A stretch of DNA of 64,000 nt. It comes from Pantoea cypripedii (GTDB lineage Bacteria; Pseudomonadota; Gammaproteobacteria; Enterobacterales; Enterobacteriaceae). Numbering within the stretch: the stretch's first letter is position 1; every line of letters begins with the position of its first letter. A program made the position numbers and the translations under genes. The notes beneath the pieces are model-generated. The model worked only from the letters and a program-made list of their open reading frames with translations. It was not told the DNA's origin and searched no databases. The stretch lies in NCBI RefSeq assembly GCF_002095535.1, contig NZ_MLJI01000002.1, positions 629,786-693,785 on the forward strand, given 5' to 3'. This document shows positions 26,757-34,999 of this stretch, piece by piece.

Positions 26757-28031
26757 GTGAAAAAGATCTTCAAACTTTCACTGGTAGCATCATTAATGGG
26801 TCTCTCGGGATTGTCCGCTGCGGCGCAGCAGGATTCAAACGGTTTCCTCGACGATAGCCATCTGGATGTGTTGTTACGCAATGCGTACATCAACAGGAAT
26901 TATAAAGACGACGGCATTCGTACTCGCCGTGAGTGGGGACAAGGCATCATCGCCAATTTCTCCTCTGGATTCACTCAGGGACCGGTCGGATTTGGCGTCG
27001 ATGGTCTGGCGCAGTATGCGGTTCGTCTGGATGGTGGCCGTGGCCGTAGTGGCGCAGGCGGCATCGATTTCTTTGCCCAGGATAACGATGGCAAAGCAAA
27101 GTCAGATTTGGCTAAATTCGGTGCCACGGCGAAAATGCGTTTCTCCAACACCGTGCTCAGCTACGGTACACAGCGCCCGGTTCTGCCAATCCTGACCGCG
27201 GATGATTCGCGCCTGCTGGATGAAACCTATACCGGTTTCATGATCAACTCGAAGGAAGTGGCCGGATTAAACGTTTCAGCCGGTTATTTCACCGATGAAC
27301 AGCAGAAAAGTGACGACAGCCACGATACTGGCCTGAAATCTCTGAGCTTTGCCGGTGCCAGTTATCAATTTACCGATCAGCTGAGTGGTGCGTTTTACGC
27401 GTCCAATGTTGAAGACGTGATTAACAAACAATATCTGGGGCTGAATTACAAAGCGCCGATTGCAGCGAATCAGTCATTTGGCCTGGATTTCAACGGCTAT
27501 AACTCACGCCTGAGCCAGGAATATGCCGATCAGCTCGACACCGGCCGCAGTAATACCATCTGGAGCCTGGCAGCCAGTTATACCTTCGATATCCATACCT
27601 TCAAGGTGGCTTACCAGCAAAGCAGCGGTAGCACCGGTTACCATTATGGCGGATACCGTAATCAGGGTGGCGTAGGCGATGGCGGCAATACCATTTGGCT
27701 GGCGAACTCTTACTGGTCTGATTTTAATGGTGAAGACGAACGTTCATGGCAGGTGGCTTACTCCATCGACCTGAGCGGTGTCGGTATCAATGGTCTGAGC
27801 TATGATGTTGCGTATGTCCGTGGTGACAATATCAAAACCGCCGCGACCGATAATGGTCACGAGCACGAATTCTTCAACCAGTTGCAGTACAAAGTACCGG
27901 ATGGTGCCGCGAAGGACCTGAAAGTGAAACTGCGCTTCTCCTCATTGCGCGTCTCGTCTGATGCTTCTGACTATAATGTCGGCGGTAATGAAGTCCGCGT
28001 ATTTGTTGAATATCCGTTCTCAATTCTTTAA
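26757..28031 (+). CDS. OprD-family outer-membrane porin
   Basis: The 424-residue protein has a signal peptide (cleavage near SAAAQQ, about residue 23) and alternating beta-strand sequence ending in a hydrophobic C-terminus. FLDDSHLDVLLRNAYINRNY, GQGIIANFSSGFTQGPVGFGVD and the middle ILTADDSRLLDETYTGFMI block are OprD signatures. OprD channels pass small acids, basic amino acids or aromatic acids. The start is GTG 26757, with TTAAGG upstream. It diverges from the Mo-hydroxylase operon, so uptake of that enzyme's substrate is a plausible but unproven role. Confidence 0.88.
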   Translation: MKKIFKLSLVASLMGLSGLSAAAQQDSNGFLDDSHLDVLLRNAYINRNYKDDGIRTRREWGQGIIANFSSGFTQGPVGFGVDGLAQYAVRLDGGRGRSGAGGIDFFAQDNDGKAKSDLAKFGATAKMRFSNTVLSYGTQRPVLPILTADDSRLLDETYTGFMINSKEVAGLNVSAGYFTDEQQKSDDSHDTGLKSLSFAGASYQFTDQLSGAFYASNVEDVINKQYLGLNYKAPIAANQSFGLDFNGYNSRLSQEYADQLDTGRSNTIWSLAASYTFDIHTFKVAYQQSSGSTGYHYGGYRNQGGVGDGGNTIWLANSYWSDFNGEDERSWQVAYSIDLSGVGINGLSYDVAYVRGDNIKTAATDNGHEHEFFNQLQYKVPDGAAKDLKVKLRFSSLRVSSDASDYNVGGNEVRVFVEYPFSIL

Positions 28032-28037
28032 TTAAAA

Positions 28038-28060
28038 AATGGCAGCTTATCGCTGCCATT
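28038..28060. terminator. hairpin after the OprD porin
   Basis: A perfect 9-bp stem (AATGGCAGC / GCTGCCATT) with a 5-base loop lies 7 bases after the stop. A run of Ts follows it only when read on the minus strand, so on the plus strand it is a structure without a T-tract. Confidence 0.6.
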
Positions 28061-28079
28061 ATAATAACCGCACGGATCC

Positions 28080-28151
28080 GTAGCGGCGCGATTTATCGCG
28101 CTATTCTGTGCACGGTGCCGGAAAACCCCGCGCAATAAATTGCGCCGCTAC
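28080..28151. repeat. inverted pair of REP-like repeats, copies C1 and C2
   Basis: C1 (28080-28101) is the exact reverse complement of the copy A/B core. C2 (28130-28151) is in forward orientation with two compensating changes (GCGCAAT-AA-ATTGCGC), which keep the palindrome. The compensation suggests selection on the folded structure. The two face each other 28 bases apart. Confidence 0.8.
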
Positions 28152-28269
28152 AGCCAGATAAACCCTATGAACCCTGCTCATCAATCATGCCGCAAAAGGT
28201 GTATTTTTCAGGCCTGTTAAGCTTTAAGGTTGCCCTGAACTGAATAAATACCTTGCTGCCGGAGGCAGT

Positions 28270-28863
28270 ATGAACGATGAATTTACCCTCAGCCGCCGGG
28301 CATTATTTCCCTTCCTGACCGGTGTTTCCCTGCTGGCGCAGGACGCTGTGGCGCAACCCATTTCAGGTTCTGTCCTTTCCGGCCAGTCAGATTCGCTGGT
28401 GGCCTGGCATTCCCGCAGCGGCAACACGCGGGTGATTGCCGGTATTATCCAGCGCGCCCTTAAGTCTGACCAATATGAAATCCAGCCCCAGCAACCCTAT
28501 CCTGCTGATTACCTTGAAATGGTTGAACAGGCGAGCAACGAGAGAAAAAGCGGCTTTAATCCCCCCTTACTGAATAATCTGGCCGACCTGAAAAAATATA
28601 AAACGGTTTATCTTGGTTATCCTATCTGGGGCATGAGCTTGCCTTCTATCGTGCGCTCCTTTTTAGTTCGCCATGATTTATCTGGAATAAATATCATTCC
28701 TTTTATCACGCATGGCGGATACGGGATTGGCGATAGTCTTGATATTCTGGCGAAATCAGCCTCGGGTGCCACTATTGCACCGCCTTTTATAATGCAGGCC
28801 GATCAGGAACGTCAGACGATGGAAAAAACGCTGGGCTGGCTGGTTGATGTGCAACATAAATAA
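28270..28863 (+). CDS. exported flavodoxin-like protein
   Basis: The 197-residue protein has an N-terminal Tat-like leader (SRRALFPFLTGVSLLAQ, cleavage near VAQP, about residue 29) followed by a flavodoxin fold. VAWHSRSGNTRVIA is the FMN-phosphate loop and GYPIWGMSLPSIVRSFL is the second flavin loop. A Tat leader fits export with FMN already bound. Flavodoxins of this exported type are known in enterobacteria but their redox partner is unknown. GGAGGCAGT precedes the ATG. It stands alone between a repeat pair and an opposite-strand gene. Confidence 0.85.
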   Translation: MNDEFTLSRRALFPFLTGVSLLAQDAVAQPISGSVLSGQSDSLVAWHSRSGNTRVIAGIIQRALKSDQYEIQPQQPYPADYLEMVEQASNERKSGFNPPLLNNLADLKKYKTVYLGYPIWGMSLPSIVRSFLVRHDLSGINIIPFITHGGYGIGDSLDILAKSASGATIAPPFIMQADQERQTMEKTLGWLVDVQHK

Positions 28864-28886
28864 CGCCGCCCGGCATCGGGAGAGGA

Positions 28887-29342
28887 TTATTGGCCCAGCT
28901 CCCATTGCCGCAAGTGATAATCCGTCAGCGTGGTGGATTTAAATTTTTCCCAGGAGTGACAAAGCATTGCCCATTTCTCCTTTCGGGCTGGCAGCATCTC
29001 CCCAAGTTGGCCCGCGGTGTCGCTTAAACAGGGAGGCGTATCCTGCAGGCTGGCGTTGTTGTGCATCGCCTTGTCCCATTTGCTCGCGGTCCCCAGCTCG
29101 GCGGCAACGGCATAGTCAAACAGCGCACGGAATGTCAGGATCGCGCCCAATGCCTGGGAACGTTGCCGATTAATGGGTTGCATTATTTTTACCAGCTGCG
29201 AAAACTCTTCCCCTGGTTGCACATTATTAAGTGAACGCAAAGCGGGATGCAGCGGCCAGAGAATGATCGCAATTTCATTACGCGTATCTTCTGGCCAGTT
29301 TTCAAGCCATAACAACAATTTGTCTAACGGCGTTTTACTCAT
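28887..29342 (-). CDS. hypothetical soluble protein (151 residues)
   Basis: I do not recognise this protein. It is predicted soluble and helical, with a Trp-rich start (KLLLWLENWPEDTRNEIAIILWPLHPAL). It has no signal peptide and no known motif. It is transcribed away from the heavy-metal two-component system across 195 bases that contain a CusR-box-like palindrome, so it may be co-regulated. Confidence 0.6.
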   Translation of the reverse strand: MSKTPLDKLLLWLENWPEDTRNEIAIILWPLHPALRSLNNVQPGEEFSQLVKIMQPINRQRSQALGAILTFRALFDYAVAAELGTASKWDKAMHNNASLQDTPPCLSDTAGQLGEMLPARKEKWAMLCHSWEKFKSTTLTDYHLRQWELGQ

Positions 29343-29445
29343 GTTAATTCGTCACAGTTTATTTTTCGGCGGGAAGTTAATTGATGCGTGGCAAAATATA
29401 ATCCTGATTCTCTGCCCGCGCAACATTATCACCATGGCTATTTTC

Positions 29446-29461
29446 CTGACAAAATTGTCAG
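29446..29461. promoter_or_regulatory. CusR/CopR-box-like palindrome
   Basis: CTGACAAAATTGTCAG is a perfect 16-base palindrome. It contains TGACAA-NN-TTGTCA, the core of the copper box bound by CusR/PcoR-type response regulators (established for E. coli). It sits 77 bases before the response-regulator ATG, in the divergent region. Autoregulation is the simplest reading. Confidence 0.65.
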
Positions 29462-29537
29462 AAAAATGTCAGCGACCAGACCGGATAAAATAATATAATG
29501 CCGCTGCAATTAATTAAGAAAGGTAGCTCCAACGATC

Positions 29538-30215
29538 ATGAAAATACTTCTGGTAGAAGATGAGGCGAAAACCTCCGCTTTCATCGCCACCGCGCTCAGA
29601 GAACAGGGATTGATCGCTGACATCGCTACCGACGGCAGAGACGGGCTGTTTATGGCAACCGAGTACGATTATGACGCCATTGTGCTGGATGTCATGCTGC
29701 CGATTATTGATGGCTATGCGCTGCTCGAAACCCTGAGAAAAAGCAAAAGAACCCCGGTGTTAATGCTGTCGGCGCGCGGATCGCTGGATGAACGCCTGCG
29801 TGGTTTACGCCTCGGTGCCGATGACTACCTGCCCAAACCCTTTTCACTGGCCGAGCTGGTTGCCCGCTTGCAGGCGCTGCTCCGCCGCAGCGCCATTGAC
29901 AGCATCGACATCGCCCATATCCAGATCCACGACCTGACGCTTGATCTGCTGGCGCGGCGGGTAAGCCGTAATGGCAGCCGGATCGATCTTACCCAGAAAG
30001 AATTCGCCCTGCTGAGTTTGCTGGCGCGTAACCAAGGCCAGGTGCTATCCAAAATGATGATTGCCGAGCAGGTGTGGGATATGAATTTTGACAGCGACGC
30101 CAACGTGGTCGAAGTGGCCGTAAAACGTCTCCGAACCAAGGTTGACGCCCCTTTCAGCGTCAAACTGCTACATACCGTGCGGGGAATGGGCTATGTCCTC
30201 GAATCAAGGGAATAA
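29538..30215 (+). CDS. OmpR/PhoB-type response regulator, heavy-metal (CusR-like) group
   Basis: The 225-residue protein has a receiver domain (residues 2-112) with the acidic pocket Glu7/Asp8, phospho-acceptor Asp51 (VLDVMLP) and the conserved Lys of LPKPF. A winged-helix OmpR/PhoB DNA-binding domain (about 128-222: LTQKEFALLSLLARNQGQVLSK) follows. It pairs with the adjacent histidine kinase six bases downstream. The group includes CusR, CopR, PcoR and IrlR. No metal-efflux genes are next to it, so its regulon is elsewhere or includes DoxX. Confidence 0.9.
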   Translation: MKILLVEDEAKTSAFIATALREQGLIADIATDGRDGLFMATEYDYDAIVLDVMLPIIDGYALLETLRKSKRTPVLMLSARGSLDERLRGLRLGADDYLPKPFSLAELVARLQALLRRSAIDSIDIAHIQIHDLTLDLLARRVSRNGSRIDLTQKEFALLSLLARNQGQVLSKMMIAEQVWDMNFDSDANVVEVAVKRLRTKVDAPFSVKLLHTVRGMGYVLESRE

Positions 30216-30221
30216 TCCAGG

Positions 30222-31610
30222 GTGCTGAACAGATTCAGAAAATCGATTTCGGGCCGACTGGCGCTGATGTTTGCCATCGTCACCATCAGCCTTGCGCTGG
30301 CTTACGCCGTCTGCCTCCGGGTGACATTGCGTGAATCGCTGGATAAGCAGATGCATAACGAGCTGCTGTTTCGCTACTCCCTGATGGAGCCGTTGATCGT
30401 CTCTCGTGCATCGGTGTATGACTGGCAGGTGCTCAAGAATAAATTCATTAATCTTGCCACTTCTGAAGGGGGACGCGCCCGTTACTGGATCATCAGCGAT
30501 AACCCGTTCTATCAGTTGGGCGGGCCGGTTCCGCAAGGCATCGATTTGCCGACCCTGAAAGATGGTTTCAGTCAATTTCCCAGCGAAAATCCGGATGAAT
30601 GTCCGCTGTTTGTGCTGGTACGCACGCTGCCCGCCCGCGAGAGCCGCCCTGAGTTACGTTACATTGTCGCCATCGATTCAACGCCTTATATGGGAACCCT
30701 GGACGAATTCACCCGCGTGCTGATGTTTATCACCACGGCAGGTGTATTGATGGTCGCTGTGCTGGGATACGCAATTTCCCGCGTCGGCATGAAGCCGGTG
30801 AAAACACTTAGCGAACAGTCCCATCAACTGATTCCCGGCAGGAAAAGCCAGCGGCTTGACCCACGCCAGCTGCCTGAGGAGTTACATACCCTCGCCGATT
30901 CCTTTAATGGCGTGCTGGCGCGGCAGGAACGGGCGTGGGAGCAGCTGGAAAGTTTCAATGCGGATGTGGCCCATGAGCTGCGCACCCCGCTGACCAACCT
31001 GATTGCGCAAACGCAGCTGGCCCTTTCGCGTGATCGCTCATCTGAACAGCTCCAGAATATGCTGGGATCAAACCTGGAAGAACTGGAGAGAATGTCATCC
31101 ATCATCAATGACATGTTATTTCTGTCCCATGCCCAGACCGGAAAATTTTCACCACAACGGGCCGACATGTCCCTTGCGGAGGAAGCTGGCAAGACGGCTG
31201 AATATCTGGAGCCGGTGCTTGCCGAGCGACAACTCAGCGTCACCATCCACGGTGATGCCAGGGTTGTGGCGGACCGCAGGCTTATCACGCGTGCGCTGGC
31301 TAATCTGCTGAGCAATTGCGCCCGCTATGCGGTGGCTGGCAGCCACGTCCTGATTACTATCCACAACGAGGATCACCTCGCCAGTGTTGCCGTGGTTAAT
31401 CAGGGCGATCCGATTGCCCCGCTTCATCTGGAACGTTTGTTTGAGCGGTTTTATCGGGTTGATAGCGCCAGAAGCCAAAGCAGTGCCAATCATGGGCTGG
31501 GACTGTCGATTGTTAAAGCCATTGCCCAGGTTCATGGCGGAGACGTATTTGCGAGCAGCGCAGAAGGCCTGAATACTTTTGGCTTTTCCCTTTCCATTAA
31601 ATCATCCTGA
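30222..31610 (+). CDS. heavy-metal-type sensor histidine kinase (CusS-like)
   Basis: The 462-residue inner-membrane kinase has a first membrane helix at about 12-34, a periplasmic sensor loop (35-163), a second helix (164-185) and HAMP (about 186-240). The dimerisation domain has phospho-acceptor His251 in FNADVAHELRTPLTN. The C-terminal ATPase domain contains NLLSNCARYA, GDPI and GLGLSIVKAIA. It starts at GTG 30222, nearly contiguous with its response regulator. The periplasmic loop lacks an obvious His/Met copper-binding cluster, so the metal is uncertain. Confidence 0.9.
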   Translation: MLNRFRKSISGRLALMFAIVTISLALAYAVCLRVTLRESLDKQMHNELLFRYSLMEPLIVSRASVYDWQVLKNKFINLATSEGGRARYWIISDNPFYQLGGPVPQGIDLPTLKDGFSQFPSENPDECPLFVLVRTLPARESRPELRYIVAIDSTPYMGTLDEFTRVLMFITTAGVLMVAVLGYAISRVGMKPVKTLSEQSHQLIPGRKSQRLDPRQLPEELHTLADSFNGVLARQERAWEQLESFNADVAHELRTPLTNLIAQTQLALSRDRSSEQLQNMLGSNLEELERMSSIINDMLFLSHAQTGKFSPQRADMSLAEEAGKTAEYLEPVLAERQLSVTIHGDARVVADRRLITRALANLLSNCARYAVAGSHVLITIHNEDHLASVAVVNQGDPIAPLHLERLFERFYRVDSARSQSSANHGLGLSIVKAIAQVHGGDVFASSAEGLNTFGFSLSIKSS

Positions 31611-31704
31611 CGATTCTGACAGCAAGCCGTCACCGGAATGACAGCATGGTGCTGATAATATTCCTGCGTTAATTCAGCATCTGTTATTTTCAAAAGGAAA
31701 CATC

Positions 31705-32094
31705 ATGAATGAGAAGAACATTCTGATCATCGCCAGAGTGCTTATCACCCCACTTTTTATTTACAGCGGATTAGGTAAGGTTTTTCACTTTTCCGATAAT
31801 GTCGCCAAAACGCCTTTTGGCGATAGCCTGATTGGGCAATTGATGATTATTGCTGCCATTGTCATCGAGCTGGGCGGCAGCCTTTGCTTCCTGCTCGGTT
31901 ATCGGCTGAAAATTGCTTCTGCCATCTGGATTTTTTATATCCTGCTGACCAGCGTAATGTTCCACCAGTTCTGGTTATATACCGGTCCACAGCAGGTTGG
32001 CCAGGTGATTAACTTCACCAAAAATCTCAGCATATGTGCCGGATTACTGTATTTCCTGCTTTATTCCCCGGAGAAAAAGCAGCCTGAAGCCTGA
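31705..32094 (+). CDS. DoxX-family membrane protein
   Basis: The 129-residue protein has four membrane helices (about 8-22, 47-66, 70-90, 105-120). PLFIYSGLGKVFHF at the N-terminus and LGGSLCFLLGY are typical of DoxX. DoxX proteins are membrane subunits linked to thiosulfate:quinone oxidoreductase or oxidative-stress protection; many enterobacterial copies are uncharacterised. AAAAGGAAACATC precedes the ATG. The 94 bases upstream contain a loosely similar TGACAG-N8-GTCA element, so control by the upstream two-component system is possible. Confidence 0.85.
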   Translation: MNEKNILIIARVLITPLFIYSGLGKVFHFSDNVAKTPFGDSLIGQLMIIAAIVIELGGSLCFLLGYRLKIASAIWIFYILLTSVMFHQFWLYTGPQQVGQVINFTKNLSICAGLLYFLLYSPEKKQPEA

Positions 32095-32302
32095 GTCAGT
32101 TAGCAGTACCAGAATTAAACATTACCGATATTTTTGCCCCGTAGTCCCGCACTCCATGCTTTCATCATTTTCTCATTGGAGTGCTCGTTCACTCCGGCTT
32201 TGCCGGCACCGTATGCTGCATTGACTCAGGCATACGGTGATTATTTTCTCTACCCTTAGGGTTTCCGACATAATGGCAACCCCAGGAAAGGAGAAAATAA
32301 CC

Positions 32303-32659
32303 ATGATCCAATGCAAACGCGTCTATGGCCCAGTCAGCGCTGACGATGGCTACCGGGTGCTGGTCGACAGACTCTGGCCACGCGGCATTAAAAAGACCGA
32401 TCTTCACTATGACGCGTGGAGTAAAAACCTCGCTCCCTCAACGGAACTGCGCAAAGCCTTCCACGCTGATACTCTGGATTTCCCCTCTTTCAGTGCCAGT
32501 TACCGACAGGAACTGGCTGCACATCAGGAGGAAGGCCGCCAGCTGGCTGATCGGGGAAACAACGGTACTGTCACCCTGTTATATGCGGCGAAGGATACGC
32601 AGCACAACCATGCGGAAGTGCTGGCACAGTGGCTGCGTTTGCTGGCTATTGCTGGGTAG
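32303..32659 (+). CDS. DUF488 family protein
   Basis: The 118-residue protein begins MIQCKRVYGPVSADDGYRVLVDRLWPRGIKK, characteristic of DUF488 (the part R-VLVDRLWPRG is diagnostic). It continues with DAWSKNLAPSTELRKAF and LLYAAKDTQHNHAEVL, the usual conserved blocks. The function of the family is unknown. AAAGGAG with nine-base spacing selects ATG 32303; the frame extends upstream to 32237 without a site. The 3' end overlaps the convergent Old Yellow Enzyme gene by 14 bases. Confidence 0.88.
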   Translation: MIQCKRVYGPVSADDGYRVLVDRLWPRGIKKTDLHYDAWSKNLAPSTELRKAFHADTLDFPSFSASYRQELAAHQEEGRQLADRGNNGTVTLLYAAKDTQHNHAEVLAQWLRLLAIAG

Positions 32660-33764
32660 CCGCCGCCACATCATAGCGTGGATAATCGGTGTACCCCGCC
32701 TCCGCACCACCAAACAGCGTGGAGGGATCGCTCACCACTGCCAGCGGCAGATCACTGGCTATGCGTGCGGGCAGGTCCGGGTTGGCAATAAACGGACGAC
32801 CGAATGCCACCAGATCGACCCATCCGGCACGCAAATAAGTTTCGGCTTTCTCCACCGTATAGTTTCCGGCAACGATCAGGCTGCCATTAAAAGCGGCACG
32901 CAGCGCCTTACGGAATGCATCCGGGATGGTTGGGGCATCGTCCCAGTCGGCTTCTGCCAGATGGATAAAGGCAATGCCTTTTTCGCTGCACCATGCCGCC
33001 AGCGCGAGAATGGCATCCACCGCTTCGGGGTCATCCATACCACGCTGGGTAATAAACGGGGCCAGACGAATCCCGGTGCGCTGCACACCAATGGCATCGC
33101 TGATCGCCGTCAGCAGTTCCTGAGCAAAGCGGATACGGTTACTGAGCGGGCCTCCATATTGATCGGTACGATGGTTTGAGGTGCGGCGCAAAAACTGATC
33201 AACCAGATAACCGTTGCCGCCATGCACTTCAATACCGTCGAATCCTGCCTGAATGGCATTGATCGCCGCCTGACGATACTCATTGATCACCGTCTGAATG
33301 TCCTGTTCCGTCATTTCGCGTGGTAACGGGCAATCCACCATCTGTCCCTGACCGTTTTCATCTACGATCCACACCTGCGCTTCAAATGGGATGGCTGACG
33401 GTGCCAGCGGCCTTCCATCAGGATGGAACGACGGATGCGACATGCGCCCGACATGCCACAGCTGGGAGAAAATTTTCCCCCCGGCACGGTGGACCGCCGT
33501 GGTGACCAGACTCCAGCCCGCAACCTGCTCCGGCGTGTGCATCCCTGGCGTCCAGGAATAGCCCTGGCCCTCGGGCGAAATCTGCGTCGCTTCGGTGATG
33601 ATCAGCCCTGCCGAGGCGCGCTGCTGATAATATTCAGCCATCAGCGCGGTGGGAATGTTGCCCGGCTGTGCCGAGCGTGCGCGGGTCATGGGGGCCATCA
33701 CGATGCGGTTTGCCAGCGTCATGCCACCCAGCTGAGTTGGCTTCAGAAGCATTTTTTCTGCCAT
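32646..33764 (-). CDS. alkene reductase of the Old Yellow Enzyme family (NemA-like)
   Basis: The 372-residue protein is an FMN-dependent TIM-barrel ene-reductase. NRIVMAPMTRARSAQPG, the HVGRMSHPSF segment, the GFDGIEVHGGNGYLVDQFL active-site block (His and Asn pair near HGGN-G) and LVAFGRPFIANPDLP near the C-terminus define the NemA/GTN-reductase group. It reduces activated alkenes, maleimides and nitrate esters with NADPH. It diverges from a LysR gene that probably controls it. Elsewhere NemA is TetR-regulated, so the LysR pairing is a local feature. Confidence 0.9.
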   Translation of the reverse strand: MAEKMLLKPTQLGGMTLANRIVMAPMTRARSAQPGNIPTALMAEYYQQRASAGLIITEATQISPEGQGYSWTPGMHTPEQVAGWSLVTTAVHRAGGKIFSQLWHVGRMSHPSFHPDGRPLAPSAIPFEAQVWIVDENGQGQMVDCPLPREMTEQDIQTVINEYRQAAINAIQAGFDGIEVHGGNGYLVDQFLRRTSNHRTDQYGGPLSNRIRFAQELLTAISDAIGVQRTGIRLAPFITQRGMDDPEAVDAILALAAWCSEKGIAFIHLAEADWDDAPTIPDAFRKALRAAFNGSLIVAGNYTVEKAETYLRAGWVDLVAFGRPFIANPDLPARIASDLPLAVVSDPSTLFGGAEAGYTDYPRYDVAAATQQ

Positions 33765-33868
33765 CCCTCATTTTCCTCTGTCAGATAAAGTGGCTTGACA
33801 CTAAACCTTTCCGGGTATTTTGATAATGGTGATGAAAACTGAATCTCTATTCGGGAAAACGGAACAAT

Positions 33869-34834
33869 ATGGGCAAGCTGGAAGACCTGACATTATTGGT
33901 GCAAGTGGTTGAAGCCGGTGGGCTGGCCGCCGCAGGGCGACGCATGAACCTGTCGCCCGCCACCATGAGCGCACGCCTGAAAGCGCTGGAAGAACGTTAT
34001 CAGACGCGCTTCTTTCACCGTTCAACCCGGGCAATATCTTTGACCAGGGTAGGTGAAGAGTTTTATCAATCCGCGCTGCGGGTGCTGGAAGAGATGGAAC
34101 AGGCCGAAGCGAAACTGGCGCAACACGAGGGCGTACTAAGCGGTACGCTGCGAATCTCTGCACCCTCAGATTTTGGTCGCCAGTATCTTTCCCCGGCATT
34201 GCTTGAATTTTCCCGCCTGCACCCGGAAGTCAGAAGCACGCTGCTGCTAAGCGAAGAGGTTGAGGATTTAATCGCTCAGCGGCTGGATATGAGCATCCGC
34301 TTTGGCAATCTGCCTGACAGCAACCTGGTAAAGCGCGAGATCAAACCGAATCACCGGGTGCTGGTCGCCTCCCCTGATTATCTTGCCCGCCATGGCACGC
34401 CGGGCCATCCGCTTGAACTGCCAAAGCATCGTTGCCTGGTGATGGAACAACGCGGTTCACTGCTGAATATCTGGCGCTTTGCGGTGGAAGATGAAATCAG
34501 GACGGTGGAAATCAGCCCTGCGATGATCAGCGATGACGGCGCGCTGATCCGCCAGTGGGTTTTGGGCGGTGCGGGTATCGCCAGCAAGTCGTGGTGGGAT
34601 GTAAAGCGTGACGTGGAAAATGGCGATTTGGTGGTGTTATTTGGCGATCACTTTATCGGCTTCAGCCGTTATGACAGCCGCCAGGTGGGATTGCAGTTTG
34701 TCTATCCACAGCGCCGGTTCCAGCCACAGCAGGTGGCGGCGTTCAGTGATTTTTTTATCGATTGGCTGGATAAGCCCATAGAATCAGACACCATAGGTGT
34801 TTCTATTTATAATAGCGGCGCATCGGGTACCTAA
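33869..34834 (+). CDS. LysR-family transcriptional regulator
   Basis: The 321-residue LysR protein has an N-terminal winged helix (GLAAAGRRMNLSPATMSARLKALE, then HRSTRAISLTRVGEEFYQ) and an effector domain. It belongs to the CrgA-like subgroup in which QG-x-L-x-G-x-LRIS follows the linker (here HEGVLSGTLRIS). It diverges from the Old Yellow Enzyme gene across 104 bases. A terminator-like hairpin follows. Confidence 0.9.
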   Translation: MGKLEDLTLLVQVVEAGGLAAAGRRMNLSPATMSARLKALEERYQTRFFHRSTRAISLTRVGEEFYQSALRVLEEMEQAEAKLAQHEGVLSGTLRISAPSDFGRQYLSPALLEFSRLHPEVRSTLLLSEEVEDLIAQRLDMSIRFGNLPDSNLVKREIKPNHRVLVASPDYLARHGTPGHPLELPKHRCLVMEQRGSLLNIWRFAVEDEIRTVEISPAMISDDGALIRQWVLGGAGIASKSWWDVKRDVENGDLVVLFGDHFIGFSRYDSRQVGLQFVYPQRRFQPQQVAAFSDFFIDWLDKPIESDTIGVSIYNSGASGT

Positions 34835-34839
34835 AACGA

Positions 34840-34866
34840 CAATCCCGCCAGAAGGCGGGATTGTTT
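34840..34866 (+). terminator. probable terminator after LysR gene
   Basis: A perfect 10-bp stem (CAATCCCGCC / GGCGGGATTG) with a 4-base loop (AGAA) is followed by a short TTTG. It comes 6 bases after the stop. Confidence 0.7.
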
Positions 34867-34999
34867 GAATGAGGTGGCCCTTGATAGCAGGGCCAGAACG
34901 AACCTGGTGTCATCACCGATATGGTGGTCGGGAGAGGACGTAAACACAGGGCTGCTTTCGGATGATAACAGCCTCATCATAAAAATTAAAGGAATGACT

